DNA of 24,579 nt, from NCBI GenBank assembly GCA_900543615.1, contig UQSC01000017.1, positions 1 to 24,579 of the forward strand. The letters are read 5' to 3'. Position numbers and translations under genes: made by a program. This document shows, in pieces, positions 1 through 5,965 of the stretch (the first letter of the stretch is position 1; each line of letters starts with the position of its first letter). This stretch comes from an uncultured Collinsella sp. Lineage in GTDB: Bacteria > Actinomycetota > Coriobacteriia > Coriobacteriales > Coriobacteriaceae. The notes under the pieces were generated by a model. The model was not told where the DNA came from. It was given only the letters and a program-made list of their open reading frames with translations, and ran no database searches.

Positions 1-46
1 TACACAAGGCTATTCGTCGGCAGCGTCAGATGTGTATAAGAGACAG
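1..46 (+). other. Illumina Nextera adapter left in the assembly
   Basis: Bases 14-46 equal the Nextera read-1 adapter: TCGTCGGCAGCGTC followed by the 19-base transposase mosaic end AGATGTGTATAAGAGACAG. Bases 1-5 (TACAC) match the end of the P5 primer. Bases 6-13 (AAGGCTAT) sit exactly where the 8-base i5 index belongs and, from memory, equal Nextera XT index S520. This is library construct, not genome. Biological sequence starts at about base 47 and the contig end is artificial. Confidence 0.97.
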
Positions 47-81
47 TCCAAACGATATTGTCCGCGCCCAACAGCTATCAA

Positions 82-321
82 TCAATGTACCTTGGCCTGC
101 TGGCGCAGAGAGTGCAGCCAAGCCTCATGATCATCGTAACAATAAAGAACATGGGATCGCGAGGATTTGCCGAGGCGAATGTACTCCGGCCCCTTACTAG
201 GACAGCGCCAATTTGCAAGGGTCTTCGCGCTTACGCCAATCAACTTTGCTGCCTCTTCACTCGAAAACGCAAGCGGGCGTACGGATTCAACAGCGCATGT
301 CACGCCGTTTGCTCCACCCAT
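82..321 (-). CDS. Excisionase/AlpA-like helix-turn-helix DNA-binding protein
   Basis: A 79-residue protein. Residues 19-70 form a MerR/HTH_17-type winged helix: SSEEAAKLIGVSAKTLANWR followed by a basic stretch and a wing ending in a Tyr-Asp-Asp-His segment. Proteins of this size and type are usually excisionases or small regulators on integrated elements. The ATG at 319-321 has a GAGG-type ribosome site six bases upstream. It is divergent from the toxin-antitoxin pair, and the 114-bp gap presumably holds both promoters. The gene lies just inside the adapter-tainted contig end, so any partner such as an integrase is missing. DNA binding is well supported; excisionase versus regulator is not decided. 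Confidence 0.8.
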   Translation of the reverse strand: MGGANGVTCAVESVRPLAFSSEEAAKLIGVSAKTLANWRCPSKGPEYIRLGKSSRSHVLYCYDDHEAWLHSLRQQAKVH

Positions 322-403
322 AAAGACCCTCAGACTCTCCGATCACACCCACCCGTTACAGATTGAGACAATTTGACGGTACCGAATTCTTGTCAAGGCG
401 TGG

Positions 404-409
404 TACAAT
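404..409 (+). promoter_or_regulatory. Extended -10 promoter of the toxin-antitoxin operon
   Basis: TACAAT at 404-409 is preceded by TG plus one base, giving an extended -10 element; no good -35 is spaced correctly. It overlaps the palindrome ACAATTGT (405-412). TTGT at 390-393 and ACAA at 405-408 form another small dyad around it. Phd/YefM antitoxins normally repress their own promoter through such dyads; that role here is inferred. Confidence 0.5.
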
Positions 410-435
410 TGTGTCCCAACGCAAAGGAGGTACCT

Positions 436-702
436 ATGCCCACCTGTGTGCCCGTCCGAGACATGAAGGACACCGCTGCATTTACCGCGCTTGTTGAGTC
501 CGAGCGCGACGTCACCGTAACTAAGAACGGCTATGAGGCCATGCACTGCATCAGCAGCGACCAGTATCGTCTCATGCAAGACGAAATCGCCAAAGCCAAG
601 CTGCTGTCTCGTATGATGTTGGCAGAAGACGAGATATCGCAAGGCGACTACAGCGACTACGACTCCTTCGCGACCGCGATACGAGACAAATATGGCCTAT
701 AA
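436..702 (+). CDS. Phd/YefM-family antitoxin
   Basis: An 88-residue acidic protein. The N-terminal part, starting MPTCVPVRDMKDTAAFTALV and followed by VTVTKNGYEAMHCISSDQY, follows the Phd/YefM fold: a small DNA-binding dimerisation domain in which the phrase 'T.NG..A' and a following hydrophobic strand are typical. The C-terminal half is charged, as expected of the toxin-neutralising tail. The ATG at 436 is chosen because a strong AAAGGAGG lies six bases upstream; an upstream in-frame ATG at 373 lies ahead of the promoter. Its last 11 bases overlap the toxin gene, the usual translational coupling. It should neutralise the toxin and autorepress the operon. Confidence 0.88.
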   Translation: MPTCVPVRDMKDTAAFTALVESERDVTVTKNGYEAMHCISSDQYRLMQDEIAKAKLLSRMMLAEDEISQGDYSDYDSFATAIRDKYGL

Positions 703-997
703 CGTCGTAATACTCGAAAGCGCACAATATGAATACGAGGCTATTGTCAGATACCTTGCTCAAATCCTTATGAACCCACGTGCAGCAGGCAATTTTGTTG
801 CTGAGTTTGAATATCAGCTTGACCTGCTTCGCGAGCAGCCGCTCCTACGGCCCCTCTCCCACATACGAGAGCTGGCGGCACGCAATTATCGATCGTTTAC
901 CGTCAACAAATACGTGTGTCTTTACAAGTTTGAGCGCGATACGATCTATATCGCCCATGTCTTTCATCAGTCACAGGACTACGGCCGCCTGGTCTAG
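692..997 (+). CDS. RelE/ParE-superfamily toxin
   Basis: A 101-residue protein with the RelE/ParE/StbE outline: an N-terminal strand (MAYNVVILESAQYEYEAIV), two helices around residues 13-56 ending in a leucine-rich segment, and a C-terminal sheet with RNYRSFTVNKYVCLYKF and a final HVFHQSQDY. The terminal pattern of strand plus His and Tyr resembles ribosome-dependent mRNA interferases (RelE/YoeB side) as much as gyrase-poisoning ParE, so the target cannot be assigned. The start overlaps the antitoxin stop by 11 bases. Together they make a complete type II toxin-antitoxin module, possibly part of the same element as the neighbouring excisionase-like gene. Confidence 0.87.
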   Translation: MAYNVVILESAQYEYEAIVRYLAQILMNPRAAGNFVAEFEYQLDLLREQPLLRPLSHIRELAARNYRSFTVNKYVCLYKFERDTIYIAHVFHQSQDYGRLV

Positions 998-1038
998 CCC
1001 ACAAACTGAATACTTGGTCCGATCTCCCGCAGCGCTAG

Positions 1039-1803
1039 CTAGCAAATGACCTGCGTATGCTCCTCGATGGCGGCGCGATCCTCGGCGGCGATACTCGGCT
1101 CGCACACCACGGCGTCCAAATTGTCCAGACGACAGAAGGTGTAGAAGTCGCGCTTGCCGATCTTGCTGGAGTCGGCGATCAGATAGCGCGAGTCGGCCTT
1201 GCTAAAGGCGAGCTGCTGGATACGGCCCTCGTCCATGTTGGACGTAGATACGTCACCGTCCAAGATGCCGTTGGCACCGATAAACGCCGCGTCGATGCCC
1301 AGCGCACGCAGGGTATCCTCGGCCGTTGGCCCCACAAAAGCGGCAGTGCGGCGACGGTACATACCGCCCACGAGGCACAGGTCGCAGTCCTCGCGCGCCT
1401 CGAGCAGGTTAAACACCGAAAGCGAATTGGTCACAATGCGCAGACGAAACGCCGGCAACATCGAGGCCATCTGCTCAACCGTGGTGCCTGTCCCCAAAAA
1501 GATGGTCGAGCCTTCCTCGATAAGCTCCACAGAACGGCGCGCAATCTGCAACTTTTCCTCGGCATGCTTCGTGCGCTTTTCGCTGTGCGAATACTCATGG
1601 CGCAGCATAGCGTGTGGACGGCCCTGCGCACTGCGGGCTCCGCCGTGCACGCGCTCGATCTCGCCCAGGCTCGCAAGCTCCTCAAGGTCACGGCGGATCG
1701 TCATATCTGAGACACCTAACGCATCCGAAATCTCCTTGACCGAGACCGTGCCCTGCTCTTCGAGCAGCTGCCGAACCTTATCCTGTCGCTCCGCTTTAAT
1801 CAC
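1039..1803 (-). CDS. DeoR/GlpR-family sugar-phosphate-responsive repressor
   Basis: A 254-residue protein of the usual DeoR length. An N-terminal winged helix (about residues 3-58) carries the signature VSVKEISDALGVSDMTIRRD and ends in ERVHGGAR. The remainder is the sugar-phosphate sensor with GTGTTVEQMA, VTNSL, LVGGMYRRRTAAFVG and the IGANGI motif. The GTG at 1803 is chosen because GAGG lies seven to eight bases upstream; an in-frame GTG at 1830 has no ribosome site. The family represses sugar operons and is relieved by phosphorylated sugars (LacR: tagatose-6-phosphate; FruR: fructose-1-phosphate). It is divergent from galM, so galM and itself are the nearest targets; the effector is unknown. 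Confidence 0.9.
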   Translation of the reverse strand: MIKAERQDKVRQLLEEQGTVSVKEISDALGVSDMTIRRDLEELASLGEIERVHGGARSAQGRPHAMLRHEYSHSEKRTKHAEEKLQIARRSVELIEEGSTIFLGTGTTVEQMASMLPAFRLRIVTNSLSVFNLLEAREDCDLCLVGGMYRRRTAAFVGPTAEDTLRALGIDAAFIGANGILDGDVSTSNMDEGRIQQLAFSKADSRYLIADSSKIGKRDFYTFCRLDNLDAVVCEPSIAAEDRAAIEEHTQVIC

Positions 1804-1837
1804 GATGAGTCCTCGCTGTTCCACGCTCACGTCAATT

Positions 1838-1860
1838 CAAACAATAACGAACAAATTGTA
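1838..1860 (-). promoter_or_regulatory. Promoter and direct-repeat operator of the DeoR gene
   Basis: On the minus strand TACAAT (1855-1860) is a good -10. Immediately downstream, TTGTTCG (1848-1854) is followed exactly ten bases later by TTGTTTG (1838-1844). Direct repeats of a TTGTTYG-like half-site with one-turn spacing are typical of DeoR-family operators, and this placement would block initiation, implying autoregulation. Confidence 0.5.
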
Positions 1861-2008
1861 TCAGACTCGCGCGCGTCAGAAATGAACGCCCGCACAGCTC
1901 CAATCATCACTTTTTTGAGAAAAATACCCCCTGCTTTAGTGGGGTGTAGTGATAATCTCGCCTGTTCGCGCTACAGTTTGTCGGAAATACCTCGATGTTA
2001 GGAACCAA

Positions 2009-3061
2009 ATGATCACTTCCGAGCTTTTCGGCACCGCGCCGTGCGGTACCCCCGTTCATCGTTACACCCTCAACGGGCCCGAGATCTGCGTTCGCATTAT
2101 GGACTATGGTGCCACCGTGTTGGGCATCGACGTGCCCGACATCCCCGGCAACGTGCGCGATGTGGTGCTGGGCTTCGATAAGCTCGAGGATTACTTTGAC
2201 AACCCCGCCTGCTTTGGCGCGACCATCGGACCTGTGGCCAACCGCACTGCAGGTGCCACGATCACCATCGCCGGCACGGACTGGCATATGCCCGCCAACG
2301 AGGGCACCAACAACCTGCACAGCGATCTTGAACATGGTCTGCACAAGCGCGTATGGGACGTTGAGCTCGACGAGGTCCACAATGCCGTACGCATGACCAC
2401 CTCGCTTGAGGACGGTGAACTGGGCCTTCCCGGCAACCGCACCTTTACGGCCGTGTTTACCGTGACGCGCACCGGCTGCTTCCGTATCGAATATGGCTGT
2501 GAGAGCGACCGCGCCACGTACGTGTCCATGACCAACCACACGTACTTTAACCTTGCCGGTCACAACGCCGGTATGGACTGTGAGCACTTCTTTGTTGCTA
2601 ACGCTGCCCACTACCTGCCCATCAACGAGCAGAACATCCCCACCGGCGAGATTGCTCCGGTCGAGGGCACGCCGTTTGACTTCCGTGAGCTGCGCCCCGT
2701 CGCGCCTGGCATGGAGGCCGACGATCCGCAGATTAAGCAGGCACGCGGCTACGACCACTGCTTGTGTATCGATGGCTATCAGTACGGTCGCAACCTGCGC
2801 CGCGCGATGCACGTCGAGGAGATGTGGACCGGCCGCGAGCTGGACTACTACACCACCGCCCCGGGTGTGCAGCTCTACACCGGCAACTGGCTGGGCGACG
2901 AGCACGCCAAGGACGATGCCAACTATGGCTGGGGCGCCGGCTTTGCCCTCGAGGCAGAGATGTACCCCGACACGCCGCACCAGCCGCTGTTCCCGCAGGG
3001 CATTGTGGGCCCGGGTCACCCCTATAGCAATGTGATCGAATACCACTTTATGAGGCACTAA
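2009..3061 (+). CDS. galM: Aldose 1-epimerase (galactose mutarotase)
   Basis: A 350-residue cytosolic mutarotase that interconverts alpha and beta anomers of galactose or glucose, feeding free sugars to kinases. Family marks: MDYGATVLGIDVPD near residue 31, the substrate-binding VANRTAG at 76-82, NNLHS with His104, TNHTYFNL with His177 as the catalytic acid, and a C-terminal LEAEMYPDTPHQP carrying the catalytic Glu. The ATG at 2009 is preferred over an in-frame ATG at 1949, because it has AGGAA four bases upstream and gives the normal family length. It is followed by a strong terminator, so it is monocistronic, and it is divergent from the DeoR repressor. Confidence 0.95.
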   Translation: MITSELFGTAPCGTPVHRYTLNGPEICVRIMDYGATVLGIDVPDIPGNVRDVVLGFDKLEDYFDNPACFGATIGPVANRTAGATITIAGTDWHMPANEGTNNLHSDLEHGLHKRVWDVELDEVHNAVRMTTSLEDGELGLPGNRTFTAVFTVTRTGCFRIEYGCESDRATYVSMTNHTYFNLAGHNAGMDCEHFFVANAAHYLPINEQNIPTGEIAPVEGTPFDFRELRPVAPGMEADDPQIKQARGYDHCLCIDGYQYGRNLRRAMHVEEMWTGRELDYYTTAPGVQLYTGNWLGDEHAKDDANYGWGAGFALEAEMYPDTPHQPLFPQGIVGPGHPYSNVIEYHFMRH

Positions 3062-3087
3062 GCCCGCAACGCGACATATCGCACAGC

Positions 3088-3124
3088 AGCGCCCGCCGGC
3101 ACCACCGCCGACGGGCGCTTTTTC
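3088..3124 (+). terminator. Rho-independent terminator of galM
   Basis: AGCGCCCG (3088-3095) pairs with CGGGCGCT (3112-3119). After one mismatch, CGGC (3097-3100) pairs with GCCG (3107-3110) around a six-base loop. A run of T follows at 3119-3123. Confidence 0.92.
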
Positions 3125-3175
3125 ATCTTTTGGGCTCATTTTCGCTGTGAGTGTATGAGTGACGTATCAAAAGTA

Positions 3176-3313
3176 TGCCCATTTACTACGTTTAGCCCGG
3201 GATGCTCGACCATGCACCGGTTTTTGTTAGATTCACGAGCCGTCTACCTGCGGTTTTGTTTTTCTCAAATTCGACATGCTCGGCGATAGCCGATCAAACG
3301 TAGTAAATGGGCA
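3176..3313. repeat. 138-bp intergenic element bounded by a perfect 18-bp inverted repeat
   Basis: TGCCCATTTACTACGTTT at 3176-3193 is repeated exactly inverted at 3296-3313, with 102 bases between. It lies in the 326-bp gap between galM and the orphan EIIB and contains no convincing gene. Inside it, TCTACCTGCGGTTTTG (3243-3258) recurs at 14604-14619 in another intergenic block. The arms and size suggest a REP-like or MITE-like non-autonomous element; no flanking target duplication is obvious. Confidence 0.75.
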
Positions 3314-3387
3314 TTGTTTTTGACAGGCAGCATCGCGCGCGTCCCTCGCAAGGGCAAAATGATTCGTTTTTCTCCGTCCCCAAGGGA

Positions 3388-3870
3388 TCAGTTGAACAGA
3401 TTGCCGATGGGGTCGGGATTCGAGCTGGGGAGATAGCGGATTTCTAGTTCTATGCCGAGCTTTTGCAGCTCTTTAAAGGCGGCGACGTCTGCATCGTCTA
3501 TGGCAACCGCGGGCGTTATGGGGCGCTTGCCCTCCCCCGCCCGCATATGGCCAATGCTGATCTTGGTGATCGGCACACCGCCCTTAACCAGCGCGAGCAC
3601 ATCGGCGGGTGAGGACACCATGATCAGAATCAATTGGCGCGACGTTGCGGTATGAATGATGTCGATGGTCCTTTGCACCGAGAAAAAGCGCGTCCAAACG
3701 CCTTCTGGCGTCGCCGCCCTCATAGGGGCCCACTTGCGAGCGTCCGCCGCGATCTCATCGTTGACGATTAAGACAAGGTTGGAACCCACGGCTTCGTTCC
3801 ACAGCTCAACGTCTTGACCGTAAATGAAACGGTCATCGATACGCGTGAGTAGGATCTTGGGTTGAGCCAT
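3388..3870 (-). CDS. Orphan mannose/fructose/sorbose-family PTS EIIB with Tyr replacing the active-site His
   Basis: A 160-residue protein matching the PTS IIB(Man/Sor) fold over its full length and clearly paralogous to the EIIB at 13113-13595: both begin with ILLTRID.R, contain ADVLALVKGGVPITKISIGH or its counterpart, and have AFKELQKLG near the C-terminus. In the family, a His in the segment R(L/F)(I/V)HGQ accepts phosphate from EIIA. Here the segment reads RFIYGQD, so residue 17 is Tyr (codon TAC, bases 3822-3820), while the paralogue has RLVHGQV. It cannot phosphorylate sugar by the known mechanism. No EIIC, EIID or EIIA lies beside it. It could be a regulatory or sponge-like pseudo-EIIB. 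The frame is intact, arguing against simple decay. Confidence 0.9.
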   Translation of the reverse strand: MAQPKILLTRIDDRFIYGQDVELWNEAVGSNLVLIVNDEIAADARKWAPMRAATPEGVWTRFFSVQRTIDIIHTATSRQLILIMVSSPADVLALVKGGVPITKISIGHMRAGEGKRPITPAVAIDDADVAAFKELQKLGIELEIRYLPSSNPDPIGNLFN

Positions 3871-3959
3871 GGCTGCCCCATTCTGTTTGAGACCCGTAAG
3901 AGCGAGACATCACGTCTCCAATATTAGTGCATTTAAAGTGAGAAAAGCCGTCAGAACCC

Positions 3960-3988
3960 TTGCGCGGATGTGCGATGTCCCGTATCAT
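3960..3988 (+). promoter_or_regulatory. Promoter of tRNA-Thr
   Basis: TTGCGC (3960-3965) and TATCAT (3983-3988) are separated by exactly 17 bases, giving a sigma70-like promoter whose predicted start is about 33 bases before the mature tRNA 5' end. Confidence 0.6.
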
Positions 3989-4027
3989 AGACAGCCGTTG
4001 ACGCCTCAGTTGCGTCACTACATGGCC

Positions 4028-4103
4028 GCCAGCGTAGCTCAGTTGGTAGAGCACCGCTCTCGTAAAGCGGGGGTCACCGGTTCGAGCCCGGTCGCTGGCT
4101 CCA
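4028..4103 (+). tRNA. tRNA-Thr (anticodon CGT)
   Basis: A full cloverleaf can be folded. The acceptor GCCAGCG (4028-4034) pairs with CGCTGGC (4093-4099); the D arm is GCTC/GAGC; the anticodon stem CCGCT/AGCGG holds loop CTCGTAA with anticodon CGT, reading ACG threonine codons; the T arm ACCGG/CCGGT holds TTCGAGC. The discriminator is T (4100), and the 3' CCA is genomically encoded (4101-4103). Confidence 0.97.
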
Positions 4104-4114
4104 TTGCACAAGAT

Positions 4115-4137
4115 AGCCGCCTTCGGGCGGCTTTTTT
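4115..4137 (+). terminator. Terminator of tRNA-Thr
   Basis: AGCCGCC (4115-4121) and GGCGGCT (4126-4132) form a perfect stem closed by a TTCG tetraloop, followed by a T run to 4137. Confidence 0.93.
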
Positions 4138-4203
4138 GTTGCCGATTTCTTGCGAACATCCGCCAAACCAAGCACAACGCCGTCGGCAACTCCCCTACTC
4201 AAC

Positions 4204-4253
4204 GAAAAGCCCCGCCAACCGCAATCCTCAAAGGAACCGCGATCAGCGGGGCT
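4204..4253 (-). terminator. Terminator of the lacX-lacC-yhcH operon
   Basis: On the minus strand AGCCCCGC (4253-4246) pairs with GCGGGGCT (4215-4208) and is followed by TTTTCG. The 30-base loop is long but may fold into a smaller inner hairpin. It lies 47 bases after the stop of the YhcH-like gene. Confidence 0.7.
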
Positions 4254-4299
4254 CAAACGCGTTCCCCAAGGGAAATCACGCTAGCTCACGAGCAGTTCG

Positions 4300-4773
4300 T
4301 TACTCTTCCCAGTAAGCATCTGCAAGCAGCTTAAAGCAGATCTTCTTGACCGGCTGTGCGCCATCGCCCGGGAACTCGAGCGTGGGCATGTGAGGCTCGC
4401 CGGCAACAAACAGCGCGAACTTGTCGTCGGCAAGATCGCCGGCGATCGAAGCGTCGGAATCGACCAGATCGTAGTCGTCCTTCTCGTCAAACTCCTGAAC
4501 CAACGTCAGGCTGCCCGTGGCAACCTTAAAGGCCTCGCGACCCTCGACATCGATCTGCAGGTCGTGATAGCGCTGATGCGTCTCATAGTGAGCCTCGGCC
4601 TCGGGACGCGTCGTGGGAGCCATGACGTTCGCATAGACCTTGTCGCCCAGAATCGGATGGCTGCCGACCTCGAGCTGCGCCGGGTCGTTCTCCTCGAGCC
4701 AGTCGATCAGCACGTCGAGGCCCTTGAGCATTCCGCGATACTCCTCGATATCGCCCAATGCACCGTAAATCAT
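4300..4773 (-). CDS. YhcH/YjgK/YiaL-family protein (NanQ-type sugar anomerase candidate)
   Basis: A 157-residue single-domain cupin-like protein of the YhcH/YjgK/YiaL (EbgC) family. Visible family marks are the N-terminal MIYGALGDIEEYR, a central E.HYETHQRYHDLQ segment whose Glu and His residues form the metal site, and HMPTLEFP followed by KKICFKL near the end. E. coli YhcH/NanQ is reported as an N-acetylneuraminate anomerase, and EbgC modulates a beta-galactosidase, so anomer handling of a host-glycan sugar is a reasonable guess. The ribosome site GAGGGG precedes the ATG. It is last in a minus-strand operon after lacX-like, lacC-like and the nagA remnant; no sialic-acid genes are visible. 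Confidence 0.88.
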   Translation of the reverse strand: MIYGALGDIEEYRGMLKGLDVLIDWLEENDPAQLEVGSHPILGDKVYANVMAPTTRPEAEAHYETHQRYHDLQIDVEGREAFKVATGSLTLVQEFDEKDDYDLVDSDASIAGDLADDKFALFVAGEPHMPTLEFPGDGAQPVKKICFKLLADAYWEE

Positions 4774-4805
4774 CTAAATCCCCTCTCGGATCGTTTCCTT
4801 GGCGG

Positions 4806-4937
4806 CTACTCGGCAAACGCATTACCAAAGCTGTTGCCGCCCACATACGTCTCGACCAGGGTAAGGTCGGGACTGAACACGACAAAGTCGGAGTCGTGCC
4901 CCGGCATAATGCTACTGCACTTGTCGTCGACATGAGC
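4806..4937 (-). pseudogene. 3' remnant of a second nagA (N-acetylglucosamine-6-phosphate deacetylase)
   Basis: Translated on the minus strand, this stretch gives 43 codons ending in TAG that align without gaps to the last 43 residues of the intact NagA at 7665-8834; 32 of 43 are identical by eye. Shared blocks include SIMPG, DFVVF and LTLVETYVGG. Similarity stops sharply at Ala-His at its upstream end, close to the lacC stop at 4971. No start codon or ribosome site serves it, and all catalytic residues are absent. The simplest reading is that an operon lacX-lacC-nagA-yhcH lost about 90 percent of its nagA by deletion. The divergence from the intact copy argues against a recent tandem duplication. 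Confidence 0.88.
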
Positions 4938-4970
4938 TAGCAAGCGATGCCGGGGCCGCAGCACAAGCTC

Positions 4971-5906
4971 CTACAGCTCGGTCACGGCAACGCCGTTGTA
5001 GACCTCGTCCCAACGATCCATGACCAAGTGGCCAGTCATAGGATCCATGGCATTGAGCTTGCCGCAGGTGTTGGCGGTACGCAGCACCGTCTCGTCGTCC
5101 GCGCCAGCAGCAATGGCATGCGCGAAGCCAGCGATAGTGGAGTCACCAGAGCCCGTGGCGTTAACGGCAGGGATATCGGGCGTCTTTGCGCGGAACGCAC
5201 GGCCATTGTGGAAGCCAACGGAGCCGGCAGCGCCCATGGACACGACGACCCAGGGGATATCGGAGAAGCGGGCATCAGAGGCGAGCGCGGCGCGGAGCTC
5301 GTCCACATCGTCGGTGGTAAAGCTCGTACCCAAAAGGCCGTTGATCTCGGTCAGGTTAGGCTTGACCAGCTCGGGCTTAATTTCGGACTTAAGGGCGGCC
5401 TCGAGCGAAGCACCCGAGGTATCGAGCAGCACCTTGGCGCCGGCGTTCTCGGCAATGCCCGTGATCTTGGCATAGTAGTCTGCCTCGACACCGCGGGGCA
5501 ACGAACCCGAGATGGTGACGACGTCGGCCTTGCTCGCAAGCTCGGTAAACTTGGCGGTAAAGGCATCGAGCTCCTCGGGGGCAATCGTCGGGCCGCTCTC
5601 GAGCAGCTCGGTCTGGTTGCCGGCGTGGAGGATGTTGAGGCAAATGCGAGTCTCGCCCTTGATGGGCACAAAATCATTCTTAATGCCGTTAGCGTCCATG
5701 AGCTCGGCCATATAGGCGCCCATATGGCCACCAAGCAGGCCGGTTGCCACAACATCGTCGCCCAACTGACCAAGGACGCGGGCTACGTTAAGGCCCTTGC
5801 CGCCGGCGGTCTTTTCGGGCGTCACACGGTTGACGTCGTCGATAATGAGCTCATCGAGCTGATAGCGCGTATCGACAGACGGGTTCATCGTAACGGTGAG
5901 GATCAT
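4971..5906 (-). CDS. lacC: PfkB-family tagatose-6-phosphate kinase / 1-phosphofructokinase
   Basis: A 311-residue ribokinase/PfkB-fold kinase using ATP to phosphorylate a ketose phosphate. Visible are MILTVTMNPSVD at the N-terminus, the first PfkB signature GGKGLNVAR at residues 35-43, and the second signature NATGSGDST at 249-257 with catalytic Asp255. N- and C-terminal wording resembles LacC (tagatose-6-phosphate to tagatose-1,6-bisphosphate) at least as well as FruK, and the neighbours decide for LacC: LacX-like upstream and AgaS, which makes tagatose-6-phosphate, nearby. AAGGAG precedes the ATG. It sits 59 bases after the lacX-like gene in the same operon. Substrate assignment is inferred; FruK activity cannot be excluded. 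Confidence 0.9.
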   Translation of the reverse strand: MILTVTMNPSVDTRYQLDELIIDDVNRVTPEKTAGGKGLNVARVLGQLGDDVVATGLLGGHMGAYMAELMDANGIKNDFVPIKGETRICLNILHAGNQTELLESGPTIAPEELDAFTAKFTELASKADVVTISGSLPRGVEADYYAKITGIAENAGAKVLLDTSGASLEAALKSEIKPELVKPNLTEINGLLGTSFTTDDVDELRAALASDARFSDIPWVVVSMGAAGSVGFHNGRAFRAKTPDIPAVNATGSGDSTIAGFAHAIAAGADDETVLRTANTCGKLNAMDPMTGHLVMDRWDEVYNGVAVTEL

Positions 5907-5965
5907 TTTTAGCTCCTTATCTCGCAGGCTCCTTGTGCCTCGCGATACGAGTCAGCAAAACGGAA

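Noticed and set aside
1924..1948. CCCC/GGGG hairpin followed on the minus strand by TATTTTT, terminator-like
   Set aside because: The stem is short and no minus-strand gene lies upstream for it to end; it is in a divergent promoter region.
1907..3139. A 410-codon open frame on the minus strand
   Set aside because: Antisense to galM, with Val/Gly/His-rich composition typical of shadow frames.
4028..4137. tRNA-Thr as an attachment site of an integrated element
   Set aside because: No integrase and no repeat of the tRNA 3' end was noticed within the window.
4947..5912. A 321-codon plus-strand open frame
   Set aside because: Antisense to the LacC-like kinase, which has both PfkB signatures.
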